Below, one piece after another: positions 32,684 to 41,694 of a stretch of DNA of 64,000 bases. The position numbers were made by a program, and so were the translations under genes. The stretch's first letter is position 1; each line of letters starts with the position of its first letter. Where the stretch lies: NCBI GenBank assembly GCA_020912385.1, contig CP087206.1, positions 3,658,001 through 3,722,000 on the forward strand, given 5' to 3'. The DNA is from Neofusicoccum parvum. Lineage: Eukaryota; Ascomycota; Dothideomycetes; Botryosphaeriales; Botryosphaeriaceae. Below the pieces are notes generated by a model, which worked only from the letters and a program-made list of their open reading frames with translations, did not search any database and had not been told where the DNA came from.

Positions 32684-33688
32684 ATGGCAGCATCGCAGCG
32701 GCGCGCCCACGCCCGGCAGGGCCATTGGGAGCAGGAACTTCCGGAAGAGCTTTGGCATATGATCCTCTCGCACGTCCAGGAAGAGAAGGAGTCTCGCTTT
32801 TCGGCGCTGAAGAATCTCCGCCTGTCTTGTCCGCGGCTTTCTCGGATCGCTGCCGCCTATCTGTTCCGTGATGTATCGTTTATGCTCTATGACAGACCCG
32901 AGCGCATCAATGGGATCATATGGAACTCCACCATCCAAGCACACGTGAGAGCCCTGAAGATCACCGACAAGTGCTCTCCCCATTCGTTTGCCAGCGAGGC
33001 CGGCTCTGTCCACAATCCTTTCGTAAACGTCACCGCTCTGCAGTGGATTTTTGCGTCCGAAAATAGCGAGAGATTGGCCGACGTCATTGGTAAATTCGTT
33101 TACAGAGCCGGCGGGTTGCAATGGCTGTATCTCGCACGATCCGACGACTGTAGAACAGATTGGGTGCGACGTGATCAGCTGCGCGGCCTCGCAAACACCG
33201 GGACCAAAGATCACTGGAGAAACCTCCATACCTTGGAACTGCGCAACTGTATGACTGGCGCATCTCTGGAGGCCTTCTTGTCTCACGTCGCTCCGTCATT
33301 ACGCGACCTCACGCTCCACGGATGCGAGTTGGTTGGCGCCAACGACTCCTGGCCCCTTGTCGTGGACAATTTTCGGAGCCTCCTAAGGCTGAAAAAGGCG
33401 TCCTTGGGAGATTTGAGTGACCCTCATTGGTACTGTTATCTCAGTCTTTGGAGTTCGGAGTGCCAGCCAATGACCGACAAGCGCCGGGGGGTCTTGGATT
33501 ACCTCCTCAGAAAGACCGACACAAGACCGGAATGGGACGATCCATGGAAGGAGCAGATCGAGGATTTCGTGAAGTTGGGTCGAAGGCCACCCTCGGGAAG
33601 CCACATCAAGGAATGCGACTACCACATCCGCGTCTACAGGGATCTTTTCCGGGCCCATAGGAGGAGGAAAGGGAAAAGGCTCGACTGA
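32684..33688 (+). CDS. F-box-like protein 1
   Basis: Intronless, 334 residues. The N-terminus has an F-box-like helix set: QELPEELWHMILSHVQEEKE, KNLRLSCPRLSRIAAAYLFR, the usual LPxEL...I...L...RLVC...R...LFR pattern of fungal F-box proteins, which bind Skp1 in SCF ubiquitin ligases. The rest is a Leu-rich, weakly repeated region (NLHTLELRNCMTGASLEAFL, SLRDLTLHGCEL, LLRLKKASLGDLSDP) that may form irregular leucine-rich repeats for target binding. The C-terminus is basic (HRRRKGKRLD). The next gene is a diverged paralogue in the same orientation, sharing PFVNVT and the CELx...WP block. Substrate unknown; F-box assignment is by pattern. Confidence 0.75.
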   Translation: MAASQRRAHARQGHWEQELPEELWHMILSHVQEEKESRFSALKNLRLSCPRLSRIAAAYLFRDVSFMLYDRPERINGIIWNSTIQAHVRALKITDKCSPHSFASEAGSVHNPFVNVTALQWIFASENSERLADVIGKFVYRAGGLQWLYLARSDDCRTDWVRRDQLRGLANTGTKDHWRNLHTLELRNCMTGASLEAFLSHVAPSLRDLTLHGCELVGANDSWPLVVDNFRSLLRLKKASLGDLSDPHWYCYLSLWSSECQPMTDKRRGVLDYLLRKTDTRPEWDDPWKEQIEDFVKLGRRPPSGSHIKECDYHIRVYRDLFRAHRRRKGKRLD

Positions 33689-34438
33689 CGTCTGAGGAAA
33701 ACTAAGGGGATCTTCAAGAAGTGTGCGCGAGATTTCAAGCTGGCTATAGAACATATCTCAACGCTATTTCAGACACTTTGTATGCGGGTAGATGAAATAT
33801 TTGTATAGAGGGGTCCTGCGACGAAGTTCCTCAGACGGATCCTGCAAGGAAGCTTCCCAGCTATTGAGCTGGGCTGGCTTGTGGAAGGTTGTTCCGCTGC
33901 TTCACAGTAGTGACTCTTGATGCCAGTAACTCAGACATCTTGGTCGAAAATGAGAAAGCCTGGATGTCAGCACCGACTTTAGGTCTCGCTCGTATGGCAC
34001 ATGGCCGGAGCTAGTGGATCTCTGGAAATGAGTGACCCGGGCAGAAGAGGACAGAACGAAATGATAGTCCTCATTCACGGCTTGTCCAGCTTCTCCAACC
34101 CAGTGCCCGTGACGACGGCAGCTCGAAAGTCGCCCTGTCTCCCTGAGAGTACCTGTCACTATAGAAAGCGCGTTCCAGATGGCATCTCCTCCCGCTTTGA
34201 ATTCAGCCTGACCGTGCTGATCACAAACGCGACTTCTTCCTGGTATACCTACCACTTTCCCAATTCTGCAACATCCCCCATTCAACCTTGCTCCGACCCC
34301 AACCTCCCCTTGACCACACTCCGCCCATCGTGGCTTGCAGTCTCCCAACTTCTGGCTCAACGTTGACGGCCCCCACCTACGCAAAGAAGCTGTGATCGGA
34401 CCTCCATTGATATTAGCATCTCACCCTCATTCTTCCCA
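33689..34438. other. Intergenic between the F-box-like pair
   Basis: No gene or RNA recognised; contains the promoter of the second F-box-like gene. Confidence 0.45.
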
Positions 34439-35431
34439 ATGTCTTCACAAGCCTCGCCCTCGAGTGAGCCATTACCGCGCAGGGACCCCGAAAGGGTCTG
34501 CGACAGAATTTCCTTTCATGCAAACCAACGCACGCGCAAGAACCTTCGCCTTGTTTCCCGGAAATTTTACGAGATCTCCTCTGAGCACCTATTCAGACGC
34601 CTCAACGTACTTTCCGATGCCGAACTCTTGAAAAGCATCAAGGAGTCAAACATTCCGGGGAATGTGAGGGAGCTCAACATGTGGCAAAACAAGATGATCA
34701 AACACTTCATTAGTCGCTCTGGCAATGTCAATCATCCATTTGTGAACGTCACTACGGTATTTTTAGGGTTCTGCAGGCCACCCACAGCCGCTGAAACAAG
34801 AGATGCTTGGAAGTTCCTTTTCTCATTCCCAATGCTCGAACACTTGAGCTTCTCGATACAAGACCACAGAACCCGGGACTACAGAACACGGGAGTACAGA
34901 GCCTGGGACTACAGGACCTGGGCGCTCCACAGCGCGGCAGATATGCTTCAACCTGTGCAGGCCACCTGGCATCAGCCGAGGAGGCTTTGCTATTTGAAAC
35001 TGACCGGGACCATGGCCGGTGTATCTTTGTCGATGTTTCTACTCAGCATCCAATCGACCTTGCGCGGGCTTGAGCTCTACCGTTGCGAGCTTTTAAATCC
35101 TCAAGACCACTGGCCCACTGTTCTGAACGCGGTACGGGGGATGCAGTCGCTGCGAAAGCTGGAACTTGACGAACTCAAGGACCCACAGGACGTGTATCTT
35201 CCCAAGAGACTCAGAAAATGCAAGCTCTTCGATGACTTCAGGCAGAACGTTTGCGACTACCTGCTCCGAAGGACAGGTACGGTGGTATGGAATGACGTAG
35301 AGATAGTGAAACTCCACATGAATCAGCAAAACTGTCTCAAGGCAAGCAAGCATGGCATGAATTGCATCTGGGATCCGCTTTACCTTAGGAAAGCCGAAAG
35401 AATCTTGCAGGAGAATACCGCACAGCAATGA
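34439..35431 (+). CDS. F-box-like protein 2 (tandem paralogue)
   Basis: Intronless, 330 residues. It aligns with the upstream neighbour: TRKNLRLVSRKFYEISSEHL (F-box second half), VNHPFVNVTTVF, LKLTGTMAGVSLSMFLLSIQ, TLRGLELYRCELLNPQDHWP, SLRKLELDELKDPQDVYLP and DYLLRRTGT. The first F-box helix (LPxEL) is not evident in the N-terminal 25 residues, so Skp1 binding may be weakened or the start may lie in unrecognised upstream sequence. Residues 142-161 consist of four copies of a five-residue unit (DHRTR, DYRTR, EYRAW, DYRTW) encoded by a 15-bp tandem repeat at 34862-34921 that is absent from the paralogue. Function unknown. Confidence 0.75.
   Translation: MSSQASPSSEPLPRRDPERVCDRISFHANQRTRKNLRLVSRKFYEISSEHLFRRLNVLSDAELLKSIKESNIPGNVRELNMWQNKMIKHFISRSGNVNHPFVNVTTVFLGFCRPPTAAETRDAWKFLFSFPMLEHLSFSIQDHRTRDYRTREYRAWDYRTWALHSAADMLQPVQATWHQPRRLCYLKLTGTMAGVSLSMFLLSIQSTLRGLELYRCELLNPQDHWPTVLNAVRGMQSLRKLELDELKDPQDVYLPKRLRKCKLFDDFRQNVCDYLLRRTGTVVWNDVEIVKLHMNQQNCLKASKHGMNCIWDPLYLRKAERILQENTAQQ
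34862..34921 (+). repeat. In-frame 15-bp tandem repeat, four units
   Basis: Units GACCACAGAACCCGG, GACTACAGAACACGG, GAGTACAGAGCCTGG and GACTACAGGACCTGG are head to tail inside the second F-box-like gene. A length of 15 keeps the frame, so copy number can change without breaking the protein. Confidence 0.9.
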
Positions 35432-35782
35432 GTAGGTGCTACAGAAAGCCGCGTGTGGAGGTAAGAGCTCTGACAGACCAACCTCCAAAGTCAGCTTTCG
35501 TTTAACACTAGCTTCTGACAGAAGCTTATTGATTGCTATCAGGGCTTTCTCACATTCGAGCACGCCTTCCCACACCCTCCGGACAACATTCCTTCGGAAC
35601 CCGCATAGTCTCGTTAACAACACAATGCGACTTTTCTGGGAAACGGTACATGGTGGGTGACCTCAGTCTGTTTCAACTTTAATGCTGCGGGCCCATCATT
35701 CCTACATGAGAGACAAAAAGTGGCAGACCATAAGGCGTTTTTTTCTTTCAAGACCGAAGACGATCATTGCTTGATTGATACT
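35432..35782. other. Convergent 3' flanks
   Basis: Spacer between the second F-box-like gene and the peroxidase gene; nothing recognised. Confidence 0.5.
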
Positions 35783-37674
35783 TTAAATGAAACTGAGTTT
35801 ATTATACTCATCCCGAATGACAGATCCATCCTCGAACGTGACTACTATATCAATGCTGGCCTGCGAGTTGACCGTGCCGTCTCCACCAATGCTTCCCTTG
35901 AAAAGCAAGTATGGGCCGACGTCTTCATACCTCTGAAGAGGCACCTCAAGCTCCACCACTTTGGGAGCCAGCGTTCCCATCTGCGGGCTTGGGATGGAAA
36001 GGACTGCTGCGACATTCTTCACTGCCGATGCCGTGCCGTTGAAGACTGCAGCGCCGATCGTCGTTGCGGATGTGCCGACGGAAGAGATTGAGGGGACGAA
36101 AAATGCCTCTGGCTGCAAGGCAAATGTCTGTGGGGAGGGCGTCGCAACGCGAAGCTTCGAGGGCAAGTTGTCAGCGGAAGAGAGCTCGTCGACACTGAGC
36201 TCAAACCGCGTAGGATAAAAAGTCGTCGTGCCCCATAGGTTACTGCCACTGTCAGAAGCAGCCGTGGCCTTGTGAGATGCTATCGATTCATTCCCAGCGT
36301 TTCCGAGCGAGATGTTGATGGAGGCCGGCGCAGTCCCGTCCGGAGAAAGGCTCTGTGAACGATTCGTCAGCCGGGCACCAAAAACGCACTACGAGGCCGA
36401 TTCGGATAGTGTTTCAACATATGCTTGCCTTCACGGGCAGTTGAATCATTTGTCCGGGCGCGGATGTGCAACGAGAGCACCGCCAAACCCATCCGCACGA
36501 ATGCTTCAACTGCTCACGTGTGAAGAGCATGTTCTTCTTGCAATGCTTCACGAGCTGACCGCGCGAAAGACTCCATAACTCACCCTGATCGTCCCCGAGA
36601 GCGCAAGCATCCCACCACCCGTGATATCGAACGTGAAATTCACCGGCTTGACAGGCACCGGCTCAACCACCTCCGACAGCACCACCCCCCTCGGCACCGT
36701 GTTAATCATCCTCTCGAACAAGCCCCCGCACGTCTCAAAAAACCCCTCCGCCGACGCCCCCAGCGCCTCCATCGTCGCATTCCCATCGCTCTCGTACAGC
36801 CGCAGGTCGCTCCTCACCGTCACGTTCTCGCTCGTCACCAGCGGGCCGCCCCTCTGGCCGTACCCGCCCAGATACTCCCTGACGACGTCGACGTCGAAGC
36901 TGGCGCGCGTCGAGTCCAGGTCGACGCCGCCGCCCGTGTTGTCGGGCGTCACGGCCGACGCGGGCACGACGTTGGGGAAGCCGCCGTGGTGCACGCGGCC
37001 GAGCGAGTGCCCGCACGCCGTCAGCCCGACGGCGTCGCGCGCGTCGAAGCCGGCGCCTGCGAACTCGGCCAGCGTCTCGTCCAGCCCGGACTCGGGCTCG
37101 GGCACGCCGAGCGGGCCCTCGGCCGCGGCGTCCACGCGCCCGCCGCGGAGGGGGACCCGCAGGCCGCCGCAGTTGCCGAGCGAGACGACGACGGAGAGCG
37201 CGACGAGGTCGGCCACTGTTGGTTGCCGCGTGTGAGATGGGTGCTGGGGATTGTTTGGGGGGCGGGGCGGGAGGCGGGAGGAGGCTTACTCGACGTCTGC
37301 GCGTCGACGAACGGCGCGAAGAACGCGAAGCTGTCGTTGAACGCGCTGCCGGAGTCCTCGGCGCGGAGCGTTTCGAATCCAATGGAGGCGTCGATGCCGC
37401 CGGTGCCTTCGTCCACGTGGGCGGTGACGAAGTCGTGGAAGGCCACTCGGAGCCACTGCGCAGAGGTTTGGCGCCCCAGCGTTTGTGCCCCCGAGACGTA
37501 GTTTGTGCAGGGGGTGATGGCGTCTTTGAAGCCGGCTCTGAAGGCGCCGTCGGTGTCAACGAGCAGGTGCTCCAGGCGCGAGATCAGTGCATTCGGGTAG
37601 TGCAGCGCGGCTTGCGCGAGATCTGTGAGTTGAGCGAGGGCAAGCCATGTGTAAATGTTTCCGGGTGTCAACAT
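35783..37674 (-). CDS. Secreted heme peroxidase (plant/fungal peroxidase superfamily)
   Basis: Three exons (37290-37674, 36584-37215, 35783-36352) give 528 residues. N-terminal signal-like segment MLTPGNIYTWLALAQLTDLA. Distal heme pocket QWLRVAFHDF carries the catalytic Arg and His; GTGGIDASIGFETLRAED fits the distal calcium site. MADLVALSVVVSLGNCGG follows across the first intron, and the proximal heme ligand is the His of LTACGHSLGRVHHGGF. The block FCxR-like LYESDGNATMEALGASAEGF is followed by a C-terminal extension of about 250 residues rich in beta and Asn-glycosylation sites, absent from short class II enzymes. Catalyses peroxide-driven oxidation; substrate unknown. The second intron is 231 nt because it holds a foldback element (copy C). 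Confidence 0.85.
36392..36566. mobile_element. MITE-like foldback element, copy C (inside a peroxidase intron)
   Basis: The left end CGAGGCCGATTCGGATAG directly follows TA (36390-36391), exactly as in copy A. Inner arms GGGCAGTTGAATCATTTGTC and, on the other side, ATCCGCACGAATGCTTCAAC are reverse complements with few changes; the outer right arm TTGCAATGCTTCACGAGCTGA aligns to copy A. The right border is approximate. The element lies wholly within the 36353-36583 intron. Confidence 0.75.
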
Positions 37675-38872
37675 CTTGGTCGGAATGAGTTCAAGCAGGC
37701 GCTGCTGAAAGCGAACTCGAGTTTTGCCTGCGCCCTCATATATACTGCTGCTTCGATGCTAGCGGGGTGCATGTACGCACGACAGGGGTCGGGACGACTA
37801 CCCTGCTGACACACATTAGCCTACCAAATGAGAGCCATGCCAGTCCCAATGCTGCATTCTATCCCGAGAAGCTTAAGCAAGCTAAGAACTCTTGCCCACA
37901 GGGGCTTAAATCCCCCGTTGCCAAAGGAAGCGTAAGCGAGGTTTATGCATAGATCGGGGACCAGTCAGCACGCCCTAATTGATCAGCAGGCGCCTTCAAT
38001 AAGCTCCCATGTCCGTGGCAAACTCATTTGATAGGGAGGGCTTTTAGACCGAACAGCGCTATTTCTCGTTCGAAAGCCGTCAGTGTGCCAGCGGATTTTT
38101 CCATGTGGCGAAGTGATCCGTTGAGTGGAACATGCGCGATACAGGGGTTTGGTTCAGATCATGCGCCAAACCTATCCGGAATAATACTCGAGTTCCCAAT
38201 GCAGTGGTGAAAGTTGAAAGCATCTTCATGCTGCAGTATCTCCTAATAGGCTTTTAGGCGTAGACGGTTGAAGCGCAAGGTAGAGGCACAAGGAGATCGA
38301 GAGTCTGCGAGATATCTCATCCTGTGAGGCAGTAAAAATACGGATCAAGGAGGATAGCAGAATGCCTATACACCTGATAAACTTCTTCTTCATTAAGTCA
38401 GTCCGAAATGGAGGTGTAAGGTCCATGGCGATGAATGAGTCCTAAGAGATGTCCTTCGTTCTGGGCAAAGATTTCCAAGACCGACTGGAGAGAAATATCC
38501 AGCAAGCATGATGCGTCAAATCTGTGAATCGGAGTTCAGTTATTCGGCAGGCATGTTTCTTACCGTGACTAATGCCTCTGCCCGCTAGAGCATTTGTGAT
38601 ACGAAGCTTGAACAAAGCCGCGCATGTCGCAGAACTGCTTAGCTCCCCTAAGCTCCACTGCACAGACTTCTTGCAACAGTAAAGATGAAATCCTAGTCTA
38701 TATTCTGTTTCCCTTCGGTTTAGACTTTCTCCGTCTCAAGGAAGAGAAAGGAGGAGGAAATCAGTGCACTCCGTCAGCAGGCAACCGTGGTCTGTGCAAA
38801 ACCGCAACAGTCAGATGGACAACAAAGGAAACCAGGAGCAACAAAACGAAAGCACAAAAGTTAAAAGGATGA
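37675..38872. other. Intergenic
   Basis: Promoter of the peroxidase gene and 3' flank of tRNA-Trp. TATATACT near 37738-37745 (both strands readable) lies about 65 bp upstream of the peroxidase start and may be its TATA box. T runs after the tRNA (seen on the minus strand just below 38868) can serve as pol III terminators. Confidence 0.45.
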
Positions 38873-39021
38873 TGAGGACGGTGCGATTTGAACGCACAGC
38901 CTTCAGGAAACTCCAGGGTTGATTACTGGAATCTGACGCTATAAGGGGTGTTAGTATGTTGTTTGTGTGTGGATGACGAAGTGCGAGTGGAAACCTACCG
39001 CTACCATTGCGCCACGCCCCC
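38873..39021 (-). tRNA. tRNA-Trp (anticodon CCA) with two interruptions
   Basis: On the minus strand: acceptor GGGGGCG (39021-39015) pairs with CGTCCTC (38880-38874) with two G-U pairs; discriminator A. The A box TGGCGCAATGG and T-arm GTGCG-TTCAAAT-CGCAC (B box) are intact. Anticodon stem TCAGA, loop TTCCAGT, anticodon CCA. A canonical intron of 17 nt (38909-38925) follows position 37 and contains CTGGA, complementary to the anticodon region TCCAG. A second insertion of 60 nt (38939-38998) breaks the D-stem after GGTAGCG; it starts GTAGGT, contains TACTAAC 11 nt before its end and ends TTATAG. Removing both leaves a 72-nt tRNA with a complete GCGC/GCGC D-stem. The bottom pair of the anticodon stem is A-C. 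Confidence 0.85.
38939..38998 (-). other. Spliceosomal-type intron candidate inside tRNA-Trp
   Basis: 60 nt, 5' GTAGGT, branch-like TACTAAC, 3' TATAG: the pattern and length of protein-gene introns in this window. Sits between tRNA positions 24 and 25. The pentamer TAGCG occurs at both edges. Confidence 0.65.
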
Positions 39022-39371
39022 AATTTGTGAACGATACAGTGGCTGTTTCTCGTCTCATAACCTTGCCCCTGTGCCTTCTTAGCTTTCAAGAAGTGTATCG
39101 GTGCTGCTTGTAGGCTACTCCGGAACCAACGTAACTTTCTTGAGAGCAGCAAACAGAGACCCGCTACTTCGTTCCTGCGCTAGGACGACAGTCATGGCCA
39201 ACCATCTTGAGACTACGAGAACTCGCTGAGAAATACTTCAATGATGAGAAAGGGGAAGAAAGAAAGGTACCTGGGGCAAGCATAACACATGACACAGCAA
39301 TTAGACGACGCGAGCACCAGCAACAAATGCTACGGGAGAAAGAGTTCATTCATCACACACACACACCGCCA
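39022..39371. other. Short intergenic region
   Basis: 5' flank of tRNA-Trp and 3' flank of the Sec20 gene; contains a short CA dinucleotide run at 39354-39367. Confidence 0.5.
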
Positions 39372-40729
39372 TTACAGCTCATCCCTCTGCCGTTGCTGCT
39401 CTTCCTGTTGTTGCGCCTCATACTTCGCCCTCTCCGCATTCTCATCCCACATCCTCTTCTTTGGGTTCCGCGGCTTGTCCGACTCGACCAAGGGCTCGCC
39501 ATCACCTCTCCTGGGCACGTCCTCTCCCTGGCTCGGGGCATCACCACCGGATGCTGCTGCCGCTTCTGCCATCTGACCAACCTGCTGAGACACGCTTCCC
39601 GGCTGGCTGGGGTCCTCCTGCTGCTGGGGGTCGCCGCGTTTGACGCCGGCGCCGCCGGCACCTGCGGGCACGAAGTGGGGTTGCTGGTCGGGCATTCTGC
39701 GGTGAGCTTGGTTCGAAGCGCTGGGTTGGACTATTAGACTCGACGACGAAAGGGTGGCCGCCTGTGATGAGAGGGCGTGTGTGGGTGCTGCGCCGCCGGC
39801 TAGACCGACTGCTGCGAGGATGCTGAAGAGGAATTTGTACGCGAACTTGAGGGGGAGCCAGGCGAACCACCAGAGCGGGCCGTAGAGAAGGCGGCGGAAG
39901 AGGAGCCAGGTGATGGTGGTGAGGAGGATGTAGAGTGTGGTCTCGAGGTACCAGGTGTCGCTCTTGTTCGACCGAAGCAGCGAGTTGACAAGAGTCTTGG
40001 AATTCGCGAGGAGGGAGCTGAGATCCGTGTATTTCTCTCCGAGCTCTGCGAGCGCTGCCGTTGACTGATCAAGCGTTTCTTGTGCGAATCGTGACCGGGA
40101 TAGCTCAGAGGTCATCAACTGGTGTGTACGCCTTAGAGCAGCAGTAACGTCGCTGGATGCGTTGGCGACGATCTCGTCCTGAGTGAGCTTCTCGGTGCCT
40201 CCGCGACGCCGTCCTGCGGTAGTAGTGGTGTTGCCTTCTTGAATGCCGGCGAAGAGGAGCTCGCGCTCTTTCTGTTTTGCGGCCTCGGCGTTGCGCTTAG
40301 CTTGTAGTTGGGCTTTTCGGAACTGGCTTCGTGCTCTGTGGCGCTGGGATTAGTATCTTCGCCATTGATGCGCCACGGACAGCGCACCACCTACTGCTTG
40401 AAGTCCTCGCCCAGACGCGCAACTTGAATGCTCAGCCTGCTTTTGTCGCGTTCCCTCTCGCTGTCTTTCGTCTTGCTACCAAGCGCGCCGCCGGTGGTGA
40501 TCTCGTCGACCTCTTGTCTCAGGAGTTCAAGCTCTTCCTCCTGGAGCTTCAAGCTGTCGTGGATCTCGGAGCTAAGCTCAACGCGCACGTCGCCCTCTTC
40601 GCCGTCGAGCGGGGTGGAGCCGGGTTGGAACTGGAGTTTCGCAAGGCGGTGGATGAGCTGGACGGTCTGCTTGTTCTGGTCGGACAGGCTCGCGAGGCGC
40701 GTGGCGAGGGAGGAGGTCGGGGATGTCAT
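39372..40729 (-). CDS. SEC20: SNARE protein Sec20
   Basis: ER t-SNARE for COPI vesicles returning from the Golgi, partner of Ufe1, Use1 and Tip20. Two exons (40395-40729, 39372-40335; 59-nt intron) give 432 residues. The N-terminal half is helical and charged (SSEIHDSLKLQEEELELLRQ). The Sec20 domain follows: LTQDEIVANASSDVTAALRR, THQLMTSELSRSRFAQETLD and LGEKYTDLSSLLANSKTLVN, then the membrane anchor WYLETTLYILLTTITWLLFR. After the anchor comes FRRLLYGPLWWFAWLPLKFA, typical of fungal Sec20, and a lumenal tail of about 150 residues rich in Gln, Gly and Ser that ends in RDEL. Yeast Sec20 ends in HDEL, so the tail carries an ER-retrieval signal. Shares a 314-bp divergent promoter region with mL53. 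Confidence 0.92.
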
Positions 40730-41043
40730 GTTCGTGACAAGGCCACGGTGGGACATACCAGGGAAGATGCGTTGCGAGCAAGGGCAGCCCGATGTCATCG
40801 GAACCGTCGAAGTCGTGGCCGCTGCGGGAAGTCCCGACTCCCGCGCCGACAATTTCCAGAGCAGCGGCGTGAGCGCGTCGCCGCGAGCTCTTGTCCCTCC
40901 ATCGCCGCAGCCAGACCCCTCCGCCCGTAAGTCTCCAGTCGTTTCTGCACCCGGCCCGCGTCTGATGATCAGCGTTCAGGTCGAGACCGTTTCCCTGGCA
41001 GCCCAGCGTCCCCGTGTCTGCCCACCAGCAACCGCCGTCCACC
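40730..41043. promoter_or_regulatory. Divergent promoter region, SEC20 / mL53
   Basis: 314 bp between the two start codons hold both promoters; GC-rich, no TATA box seen. Confidence 0.5.
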
Positions 41044-41467
41044 ATGATCACCCGCTTCCTGACCGAGGTGAACACCAAGTTCAACCCCTTCTCGCGCAAT
41101 GCAAAGACTGCACGGAATTTCCTGGCACTGTTGCCTCCCAATGCCCGCATAGAGATGAAGATCAACGCGAAGATGTTGCCGAGATACAGCAAGGACCCGA
41201 CGACGTTGGAATTGAAGTTCAGTACGTACAATCACGCTTGGATGTTTTGATGGGAGAAATAGCTTCACTGGAAGAGACTGGCTGCAGTTCCCCTTTGGCC
41301 GGATGTTGTCTGAAATCGTTGGGGACCCATGGCTGATTTGAAACTTCCCCGCAGAGGACGGCAAGCAGATGAACTTGGATCTGGAGAAGCTGAAGATTAG
41401 GGAGATTGAGGAGGAAGTCAACAGGCATTCGCGCCTGCTAGCAAGACAGGAGGAGCTGGCAGGATAG
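41044..41467 (+). CDS. Mitochondrial large-subunit ribosomal protein mL53 (yeast Mrpl44 type)
   Basis: Two exons (41044-41221, 41355-41467; intron 133 nt) give 96 residues, the usual length of the family. The start MITRFLTEVNTKFNPFSRNA is characteristic: yeast Mrpl44 begins in the same way with a K/R-F-NPF block. ARNFLALLPPNARIEMKINA and KMLPRYSKDPTTLELKFKDG make up the thioredoxin-like core of mL53, and the C-terminal helix KLKIREIEEEVNRHSRLLAR closes the protein. It belongs to the mitochondrial ribosome large subunit. The N-terminal region doubles as a likely import signal (basic, amphipathic). The 3' end faces IPP1 with a spacer of 227 bp. Confidence 0.9.
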
Positions 41468-41694
41468 TTATCACAGGGTCACGACGATTGCTTTGGGGAC
41501 ATTGCATTTCACGGAGTTTCATGTCACTGGGATGCCAGCAGGGATGCGAGGAACCTCGATGTTCATCACATTGGTTCAATTGTTCTTTTGTCTATTCCAT
41601 CTCCACGGCAGCTATGTAAAGTGTTTCAACTTTGTACCGTCTGGGCCCTGCTCTTCTAGCGCTATCACACGCCTAGAGCTTGGACACAGGTGAT

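Noticed and set aside
38939..39003. Treating the tRNA-Trp insertion as a transposon footprint because TAGCG occurs on both sides
   Set aside because: Removal between the repeats would shorten the tRNA by two bases and break the D-stem, whereas GT-AG removal restores it; the repeat may still reflect how the insertion arose.
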